NCBI GenBank assembly: GCA_910586435.1
Contig: CAJUGT010000087.1
Coordinates: 1 to 17,041 of the forward strand
Length of the DNA stretch: 17,041 bases
Reading direction: 5' to 3'
From: an uncultured Acetatifactor sp.
GTDB taxonomy: Bacteria; Bacillota; Clostridia; Lachnospirales; Lachnospiraceae
Below the pieces are notes generated by a model, which saw nothing but the letters and a program-made list of their open reading frames with translations, was not told the DNA's origin and did no database searches. The translations under genes and the position numbers were made by a program. This document shows, in pieces, positions 11,949 through 17,041 of the stretch. Each line of letters begins with the position of its first letter. Positions within the stretch are counted from its first letter, which is position 1.

Positions 11949-12089
11949 TTTTACGCCTCGCTTTCTTTATTTCTGTATTTTATGCCCCAGGATTTCAAAC
12001 CAATCTCCCTATGACAAAAATCACGGGAAACCCATCCATACCACCCGATGCTGAAATAACAAAATGAGTTTTTACCCTGATTAGAATTT

Positions 12090-12118
12090 ATTATAGCATA
12101 CAATGGATGGTTTTACCA
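12090..12118 (-). promoter_or_regulatory. promoter of the kdu/kdg operon with overlapping palindrome
   Basis: On the minus strand TGGTAA (12113-12118), a 17-base spacer and TATAAT (12090-12095), with TGC before the -10, form an extended -10 promoter for kduI. The short palindrome ATGGTTTTACCAT overlaps the -35, a position suited to a repressor operator. The rest of the 11949-12128 gap is leader DNA without a gene. Confidence 0.65.
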
Positions 12119-12128
12119 TTAAATTTTC

Positions 12129-12626
12129 TTAAAATAATATCTCCTTCACATCATCTTCTATCAAATAGCACATTTCTTCGTGGGGATTCACATCCTGCGC
12201 AATCCGCCCTACTTCCAGTTTCATATACTTTAGTTCCGCATTGGCAAGCAGTATGCCTCTTCGGTCAAAAATCTCCGATGTTATCACCGAAAATTTTGGC
12301 GTGTCTTTCACCACAATTCCTCTGCCAAGCAAGTCCTCTTCATAAGGAACCGGTTTCCTGTATTTCACCTCCATGGACATGGTGACTCCGAAGACATCTT
12401 CAGACCCTTTTGCCCACATTGCCCGCAATCCCATTTCGTCCAGCATTGTGGCAATCAGGCCCCCATGAACTCTTTGCGGAAAACTTTGATGCTCACTGCG
12501 ATACCGAAAAGGCGTCATAACACTGCCGTCTTCCATGTTGTAAAACTGCGCCCGAAATCCCACAGGATTGTCCATACCGCAGACAATGCACATTCTGCTG
12601 TTTCTCTGTTTGCTGATTACTTTCAT
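12129..12626 (-). CDS. PaaI-type hotdog thioesterase with N-terminal CxxC
   Basis: The protein has the hotdog-fold 4HBT pattern: QRVHGGLIATMLDEMG (51-66), whose His-Gly-Gly and Asp/Glu are the usual thioesterase active-site region, then VTMSMEVKYRKPVPY (81-95). Before it lies MCIVCGMDNPVG (12-23) with Cys13 and Cys16, a feature of a clostridial subgroup of unknown substrate. Such enzymes hydrolyse acyl-CoA thioesters. I prefer the ATG at 12626 because relatives start at MKVI-KQ; an in-frame ATG at 12656 would add 10 residues, and neither has a good ribosome binding site. It follows the hybrid kinase by only a few tens of bases and is probably co-transcribed. A link with signalling is not evident. 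Confidence 0.85.
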   Translation of the reverse strand: MKVISKQRNSRMCIVCGMDNPVGFRAQFYNMEDGSVMTPFRYRSEHQSFPQRVHGGLIATMLDEMGLRAMWAKGSEDVFGVTMSMEVKYRKPVPYEEDLLGRGIVVKDTPKFSVITSEIFDRRGILLANAELKYMKLEVGRIAQDVNPHEEMCYLIEDDVKEILF

Positions 12627-12672
12627 ATTATTTTTATTCCAGTTCCGTCTCTGCATTTCAGCGCGCTCTTCC

Positions 12673-15360
12673 TTATAATCTGTTTTCCCATTTTTGAAGG
12701 ATGTTTTCGCAGCTGTCGACTTCTACTTCTTCCACAGCCGTTTTTAACTGTCCAAACAGTTCTTCCTGCCAGCCTGCATAGCAATATTGGTTCATATCCC
12801 GTATGACTTCTTCCATTTTATCCATATCCAGGTCTTCCAGGGCCACTCTCATCTGCAAGAAAAATTCACCCAGTTTTTCCTTAGAAATTTGTTCTTTTTC
12901 TTCCGTTTCCGCCTTTTCTTCACAGTATGGTTCCAGTATGGACAAATATCCTACATATTGAAGCAGCATTTCGTCAGTACGCCTGTGAATGAACTCCGAA
13001 TCTCTTGCGTTTCCGGCCTTTTCCAGCGCAGCTGCTTTTTCTGAAAGAGAAATGGCGCCGATTTGCTTGGAGGAACTTTTCAAGGCATGCACTTCTATTG
13101 TATAACCGGCCCAGTCCTCCTGCTGCTCCATTGTCTTAATCAGCTCCGCCTTTTTTTCTATGGAGTGATAATATACTTTCAATACCGTCCAGAACAGATC
13201 CTCGCTCCCCAGGAATTTCAGCGCAAAGGACACATCCAGGTCGCCAACTTTGATATCTCCCACATTCTCTGTCTTCTTTCCGGACTGGCCCCCTATCACC
13301 CTCTGAATTTTCTCCGGCGGAAGCCACTGTTTTACTTTGGATACCAACATGCGGATCTCTATGGGCTTGGCAACGAAATCATTCATCCCCTCCCTGCAAA
13401 ACATTTCCTTTGTTCCTTCGACGGCATTGGCTGTCAGGGCAATAATCGGCACATCATTATACTCCGGATGAAAACGCCGGATTATATGCGTGGTTTCCAC
13501 TCCGTCCAGTTCCGGCATCATATGGTCCATAAACACAATATCATAATGGCGTTTGGTAATCTTATCCACAGCAGACTTGCCGCTGAGCGCCGTGTCAATC
13601 TTCATTTTCAAAGGCTCCAGCAGCCCCTCGGCCACAGTAAGGTTGACAGCATTATCATCCACAATCAATACTTCCGCTTCCGGCGCCACAAATTCAAAGG
13701 TCTTATCCATCTCATCGTCATCGTACTGCACCGCTTCTCCATTTAATATCATGGCAATGTTCAACACAAAGAGGGGCTTTTTCATCACAATAAGATTCGG
13801 AATGTCGTATTTGACATGATCATAAAAGTTAATGAGCAAAATACAGGTCATATCCGGACGGTTTCTGATAAACCCTTCCACCATTTCGGAAAACAGGGGA
13901 TATTCCACGAAAAAGAATACCTTTCTGCCGCTGCTTTCTCCAGGAAGCACATTCAGGTCCCTCCAAGACTGCAATGTAATATATCCCACGCCCAGTTTGA
14001 CCGCGTCGGAGCTTAGACTTTCCCGCACATAGGGATTGGATATCAGTCCCGCCATCACTTTTGTCTCCGGCTCTTTTACTGTGATACAAGGCGTTTCATC
14101 CACCACTTCCTGGGGCAGGATAAACGAGAACTGACTTCCCTTCTCATATTCGCTGTCCACCCAAATGTTTCCATTCATCAGGGTCAGCAGCTGCTTGGAT
14201 ATGGCGAGCCCCAGCCCTGTGCCCTCAATATTTCTGTTCCGCTTGCTGTCCACCTGCTGAAAAGATCGGAACAGCCGTGCTATGTCTTCTTTTTTGATAC
14301 CAATTCCGGTGTCCTTTACAGCCACATGCATTTCTATCTCTTTCGGAGATACCTTCGCATAATCCATTTTCAGGATAATTTGTCCCCTTGTGGTGAATTT
14401 CGCCGCATTGTTGGCAAGATTAAGCAACACCTGCTTAATCCGAATGTTATCTCCAAAAAGTTTATTGGGAAGATTCGGCGTCACTTCCAGCACCAGCTCC
14501 ACATCTTTCTCTTTCAGTCTGGTCTGAACAATGTTGGCCACATCGTATACCATGGACATGGGTTCATAATCCACGGGAATAATATCCATTTTCCCGGATT
14601 CTATCTTGGAAAAATCCAAAATGTCGTTGATAATCGTAAGCAGCGACTTTCCGGCTTCCTTAATCTGGTTGATATATTCCCTGGCCGCCGGAGGAAGCTC
14701 CTCACGCAGTGCCATTTCCGCCATCCCTATTACCGCATTCATTGGAGTTCTGATTTCATGACTCATATTGGCCAGAAAATCCGACTTCATATTGGCGGAT
14801 TTTTCCACTTCTATATTGGCACGGTAAACAAGATTTTTATTATACGCCATATCGGAAATAATGTCCGCAATGATAGTCAGTATCTCACGGGCGTTGTCCA
14901 CATCTCTCTGATCTTTCACTGGAATACCTGCCACGGCTCCCATACACTTTTCAGGATCTATGCCAACCTCAAGAACCACTTTACGCATGGATTCCAGATC
15001 CGGCTCCTTTGTCAGAACCTGCCCTCCGATAAAACAACCTATCATTTTATTCCCTGCCATAATAGGTGTGGCAAAATTTGTAAGCCCCATATGGCATGTA
15101 TACAGGACGGATTTGCCCTGTTTTATGGCCATATCCATTCCCATTCTGTCGCATTTAACGCAACGCCTACACCCCTCCGGAGACTTCCTCATATACTCTC
15201 CACAGAATTCCGTAAATTTTGACACTTCTGTAACTATGTTTCCTTCTTCGTCCATAATCAGAGACGCAAGGCCCGTCATTTCGGAGAAATCATCCTGAAT
15301 CCTCTGTAATGTATTGATATCAATCAAATCTTTTAACATCAACTCATCATCTTTATCCAT
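12673..15360 (-). CDS. PocR-domain hybrid sensor histidine kinase (HisKA-HATPase-pseudoREC-REC-HPt)
   Basis: The protein has 895 residues and no signal peptide or membrane segment, so it is a cytoplasmic sensor. Residues about 8-170 form a PocR-type ligand-binding domain with a Cys cluster (Cys53, Cys64-x2-Cys67-x2-Cys70, Cys89). A short coiled link leads to HisKA with MSHEIRTP (phospho-acceptor His201), then HATPase_c with NLANNAAKF (314-322), DTGIGI (350-355) and GTGLGLAIS (380-388). About 434-540 looks like a receiver fold without the phospho-Asp. A true receiver follows (Asp568, Asp569, phospho-Asp612, Thr643, Lys665), then an HPt domain with HALKSSSK (His758). This is a complete internal phosphorelay with no output domain. 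It follows a two-receiver response regulator, its likely partner. PocR domains bind small metabolites; the ligand here is unknown. Confidence 0.92.
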   Translation of the reverse strand: MDKDDELMLKDLIDINTLQRIQDDFSEMTGLASLIMDEEGNIVTEVSKFTEFCGEYMRKSPEGCRRCVKCDRMGMDMAIKQGKSVLYTCHMGLTNFATPIMAGNKMIGCFIGGQVLTKEPDLESMRKVVLEVGIDPEKCMGAVAGIPVKDQRDVDNAREILTIIADIISDMAYNKNLVYRANIEVEKSANMKSDFLANMSHEIRTPMNAVIGMAEMALREELPPAAREYINQIKEAGKSLLTIINDILDFSKIESGKMDIIPVDYEPMSMVYDVANIVQTRLKEKDVELVLEVTPNLPNKLFGDNIRIKQVLLNLANNAAKFTTRGQIILKMDYAKVSPKEIEMHVAVKDTGIGIKKEDIARLFRSFQQVDSKRNRNIEGTGLGLAISKQLLTLMNGNIWVDSEYEKGSQFSFILPQEVVDETPCITVKEPETKVMAGLISNPYVRESLSSDAVKLGVGYITLQSWRDLNVLPGESSGRKVFFFVEYPLFSEMVEGFIRNRPDMTCILLINFYDHVKYDIPNLIVMKKPLFVLNIAMILNGEAVQYDDDEMDKTFEFVAPEAEVLIVDDNAVNLTVAEGLLEPLKMKIDTALSGKSAVDKITKRHYDIVFMDHMMPELDGVETTHIIRRFHPEYNDVPIIALTANAVEGTKEMFCREGMNDFVAKPIEIRMLVSKVKQWLPPEKIQRVIGGQSGKKTENVGDIKVGDLDVSFALKFLGSEDLFWTVLKVYYHSIEKKAELIKTMEQQEDWAGYTIEVHALKSSSKQIGAISLSEKAAALEKAGNARDSEFIHRRTDEMLLQYVGYLSILEPYCEEKAETEEKEQISKEKLGEFFLQMRVALEDLDMDKMEEVIRDMNQYCYAGWQEELFGQLKTAVEEVEVDSCENILQKWENRL

Positions 15361-15416
15361 CCTTCGATCCTCATTTCCATATTCTTAAAAAATTCCCCTT
15401 TACAACGGCCACAACC

Positions 15417-16298
15417 CTATCCGATTATCTTCCGAATGACATCCAGCAGTTTTTCACGGTCAATGGGTTTCAGCAGATACCCCTGTGGCTTCAGGGCAAG
15501 CGCTTCCTGAATCTTCTCCCGTTCTGATACCCCCGTCAAAAACACTACAGGTATATCTTCGGTAGCTGCATTTGCGCGCAGTTTCTCCAAAACTGCCGGC
15601 CCATTTTCCCCTGGCATTTCAAAATCCAGCAATATCAGGTCCGTTCTCTTTTTTTCAAGAAATTTCAGAGCAATCCCGCCATTTACCGCTGTCGCAATGT
15701 CATATTCACCGTGAAGATGCTCTTTAATCGTCTTCAACATCATGGGTGCGTCATCCACAACCAGAATATGTTTGCGCTTCGGCACTTTGTTTTCCTTCCT
15801 TACTTCTCCCTGCCCCAAATACTCATCAGAGGCAAATACTGCTCCTCCCACCGGATTCTTCCTCATAAAAGGCGGCATTTCCGAAAACAGAAAGCCCTCC
15901 TGCATATCCGCTTCATGAGCAGTGGGACGATGCCCTTCAAGATAGCTGCATAACTTTTTCCTTATCACGCTGGCAGACATAGGCTTTACTATGGTCAAAT
16001 CGGCCACATTCAAAGCAATCCGATTAAATTCTTCACAGTCCTCTTCCGCGCCTACCAGAACAAAAGGGATTCTGCAATCGGATAATTTTTGTTTTATATT
16101 AACCATACGCACCATATTGTCCCGTGACTCATTGGCAATACAAAACACAAAAACATCGGGCAGAAAATATTTGATATGCCCAAGAATATCCCCATACCGA
16201 TCGGAAGTCGTCAAAACTACAAAATCGTCATCCATCTGGTCAAAGAAATCACTGATTACCGAACCATTCTTTCCCATCAATAAAGCTTTGTGCTTCAT
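15417..16298 (-). CDS. response regulator with two receiver modules and no output domain
   Basis: In this 293-residue protein residues 1-120 look like a degenerate receiver: the start MKHKALLMGK and FVLVG and IVKPMS blocks fit the fold, but the acidic pair and phospho-Asp are not clear. After a linker (about 121-175) comes a canonical receiver with HILVVDDAPMM (Asp182, Asp183), LILLDFEMPG (phospho-Asp225), VFLTG (Thr255) and LLKPID (Lys277). It ends directly after this domain, so it has no DNA-binding or enzyme output and probably acts by protein contact or as a phosphate shuttle with the hybrid kinase, whose gene starts 56 bases downstream. GAGGG upstream of the ATG is a weak ribosome binding site. 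The promoter is at 16415-16443. Confidence 0.88.
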   Translation of the reverse strand: MKHKALLMGKNGSVISDFFDQMDDDFVVLTTSDRYGDILGHIKYFLPDVFVFCIANESRDNMVRMVNIKQKLSDCRIPFVLVGAEEDCEEFNRIALNVADLTIVKPMSASVIRKKLCSYLEGHRPTAHEADMQEGFLFSEMPPFMRKNPVGGAVFASDEYLGQGEVRKENKVPKRKHILVVDDAPMMLKTIKEHLHGEYDIATAVNGGIALKFLEKKRTDLILLDFEMPGENGPAVLEKLRANAATEDIPVVFLTGVSEREKIQEALALKPQGYLLKPIDREKLLDVIRKIIG

Positions 16299-16390
16299 AA
16301 CCGCGCCCTCTTCTTTCCGCCGCCCGGTTCACAATCATATCCCGCCTGTGGACATGCCGCTTCCCGACCCACAGCTGTTTTTATTTTGCC

Positions 16391-16410
16391 AATGCCTGCG
16401 CACAGGCATT
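16391..16410. repeat. perfect hairpin at the transcription start of the response-regulator operon
   Basis: AATGCCTG pairs with CAGGCATT around CGCA. It lies just downstream of the minus-strand -10 at 16415, so it covers the predicted start site: either an operator for a dimeric repressor or a 5'-stabilising hairpin. There is no T-run on the minus strand, so it is not a terminator for that transcript. Confidence 0.45.
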
Positions 16411-16414
16411 CTTC

Positions 16415-16443
16415 TATATATCATTTTACAACAAATCGCACAA
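16415..16443 (-). promoter_or_regulatory. promoter of the response regulator-hybrid kinase operon
   Basis: On the minus strand TTGTGC (16438-16443), a 17-base spacer and TATATA (16415-16420), with TGA before the -10, make a plausible extended -10 sigma-A promoter. The 5' leader is about 110 bases. The 316-bp gap up to 16615 otherwise contains the divergent SASP promoter and leader. Confidence 0.6.
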
Positions 16444-16477
16444 TACTTCAATCATAAAAAATTACCTAAAAGTTTCC

Positions 16478-16507
16478 AACATATTTTCTTTCCGCAAGGT
16501 CATACTA
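16478..16507 (+). promoter_or_regulatory. sigma-G-like promoter of the SASP gene
   Basis: CATACTA at 16501-16507 is a perfect match to the sigma-G -10 consensus. AACATA at 16478-16483, 17 bases upstream, matches four of six positions of TG(A/C)ATA. Sigma-G drives forespore expression, which fits the downstream SASP gene. Confidence 0.75.
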
Positions 16508-16547
16508 AGACCAAGATAAGTCGCAGCGAAACACTTAACCTTGATTC

Positions 16548-16578
16548 TCAAGATAAGTGCGGGCGGCACTTATCTTGA
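16548..16578 (+). repeat. 13-bp leader hairpin of the SASP gene, with an upstream third copy of one arm
   Basis: TCAAGATAAGTGC (16548-16560) pairs perfectly with 16566-16578 around GGGCG. The arm core CAAGATAAGT also occurs at 16512-16521, next to the predicted transcription start, and could pair with the same 3' arm. No T-run follows, so it is not a terminator. It lies 22 bases before the ribosome binding site. Confidence 0.7.
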
Positions 16579-16615
16579 AGATAAATAGTTCACAATAAAC
16601 GGAGGTGAAAAAGAA

Positions 16616-16816
16616 ATGTCAGGAAACAGAAGCAATAGAGTAGAGGTACCCGAAGCAAAAGCAGCTATGGATCGTTTTAAAACTGAGGTTGCGTCCGAGC
16701 TGGGAGTAAACCTTAAGGAAGGCTACAACGGTGATTTGACTTCCCGTGAAGCCGGATCTATCGGCGGTGAAATGGTTCGTCGTATGATCAAAAAGCAGGA
16801 AGAACAGATGAAATAA
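16616..16816 (+). CDS. alpha/beta-type small acid-soluble spore protein (SASP)
   Basis: The 66-residue protein is of typical SASP length and carries both family blocks: EAKAAMDRFKTEVASELGV (13-31), which includes the TEVASE cleavage site of the germination protease Gpr, and GYNGDLTSREAGSIGGEMVR (36-55). SASPs coat and protect DNA in the dormant spore and supply amino acids at germination. GGAGGTG lies about 8 bases before the ATG. A sigma-G-like promoter, a structured leader and a strong terminator make it a single-gene unit. It is good evidence that the host forms endospores. Confidence 0.96.
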   Translation: MSGNRSNRVEVPEAKAAMDRFKTEVASELGVNLKEGYNGDLTSREAGSIGGEMVRRMIKKQEEQMK

Positions 16817-16861
16817 GCATGTCAAGAGCACACTTCGTGCCTGAAAACCTGCTTTCATGCC

Positions 16862-16893
16862 AAGAGCCGGGGCAATTACTGCCCCGGCTCTTT
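16862..16893. terminator. terminator between SASP and the aldolase gene
   Basis: AAGAGCCGGGGCA (16862-16874) pairs with TGCCCCGGCTCTT (16880-16892) around ATTAC and is followed by T residues. The convergent gene stops at 16906, so the hairpin probably serves both. Confidence 0.92.
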
Positions 16894-16905
16894 ATTTTCA
16901 TACTT

Positions 16906-17041
16906 TTATTCACCAAAAACCGCGCGATAATCCGCCTGAAATTTTGAAATGCCCGCATCGGTGAGAGGATGTTTCACCATCTGTTCTATCACGCCATAAG
17001 GTACAGTGGCAATATCGGCTCCGGCAAGCGCGCAGTCTGTT
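16906..17041 (-). CDS. fructose-6-phosphate aldolase / transaldolase-like protein, C-terminal part
   Basis: The last 45 codons of a minus-strand gene that runs off the window read AGADIATVPYGVIEQMVKHP, then LTDAGISKFQADYRAVFGE. This is the conserved C-terminal end of the small transaldolase/FSA (TalC, MipB) family: the G-DI-T-P segment precedes the helix that closes the barrel, and HPLTD-G--KF--D is diagnostic. FSA-type enzymes make or cleave fructose-6-phosphate, while small transaldolases transfer dihydroxyacetone units; this part cannot separate the two. The catalytic Lys and the start lie beyond 17041. The SASP terminator also faces it. Confidence 0.85.
   Translation of the reverse strand, partial: TDCALAGADIATVPYGVIEQMVKHPLTDAGISKFQADYRAVFGE

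Noticed and set aside
14326..15222. 298-codon plus-strand open frame
   Set aside because: It lies fully inside the hybrid kinase gene on the other strand, has His/Phe-rich low-information sequence and no ribosome binding site. It is a shadow frame.
16548..16578. intrinsic terminator upstream of the SASP gene
   Set aside because: The stem is strong but no T-run follows on either strand, and it lies inside the leader of the SASP transcript.

Overview
The window looks like chromosome of a spore-forming, low-to-mid GC Clostridia, most likely a Lachnospiraceae gut bacterium. The evidence is an alpha/beta-type small acid-soluble spore protein behind a sigma-G-like promoter, strong Shine-Dalgarno sequences, Firmicute-type extended -10 promoters, Rho-independent terminators, and protein families of Lachnospiraceae style (KDPG aldolase with a C-terminal VOC domain, PocR-domain hybrid kinase, solute-binding lipoprotein with a large N-terminal extension). 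The lineage is inferred from protein style; no database search was possible.

Layout. (1) 13-3786: two convergent tRNA genes (tRNA-Val CAC and tRNA-Leu AAG) flank about 3.5 kb of badly decayed prophage. Recognisable pieces are an endolysin peptidoglycan-binding tail fused to an IS3-type transposase relic, a Rha-family antirepressor relic, an XkdF-like protease/scaffold fragment, a head-morphogenesis fragment, and a tyrosine integrase with a deleted middle. Each end carries a copy of a hairpin that also serves as tRNA terminator, plus inverted TTGTCATGACAA-type motifs. Inside the wreck lies a compact module that reads as a par/Fst-like type I toxin-antitoxin locus: a 32-residue membrane peptide frame, a convergent antisense RNA with an excellent promoter, a shared bidirectional terminator, and a roughly 30-bp direct repeat that places a copy of the toxin's translation start inside the antisense RNA. 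The toxin start codon reads ATA, while the repeat copy keeps ATG.

(2) 3934-7056: a large solute-binding-protein-like lipoprotein on the minus strand and, divergent from it, a small DUF4352-type lipoprotein. The region between them holds a good promoter and three GTATCY motifs spaced exactly 11 bp apart.

(3) 7184-11948, minus strand: a hexuronate catabolic operon in the order kduI, kduD, dhuI-like RpiB-family isomerase, kdgA-VOC, kdgK. It takes 4-deoxy-5-keto-uronate (from unsaturated uronates of pectin or glycosaminoglycans) through 2-keto-3-deoxygluconate to KDPG, then pyruvate and glyceraldehyde-3-phosphate. Two unrelated isomerase families for the same first step sit side by side. Five tandem 16-bp repeats fill much of the kdgA-kdgK gap.

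(4) 12129-16298, minus strand: a two-component locus with a response regulator that carries two receiver modules and no output domain, a cytoplasmic PocR hybrid kinase with a degenerate receiver, a true receiver and an HPt domain, and a hotdog thioesterase.

(5) 16478-17041: an alpha/beta SASP gene with a structured leader, its terminator, and the C-terminal end of a fructose-6-phosphate-aldolase/transaldolase-like gene that runs off the window.
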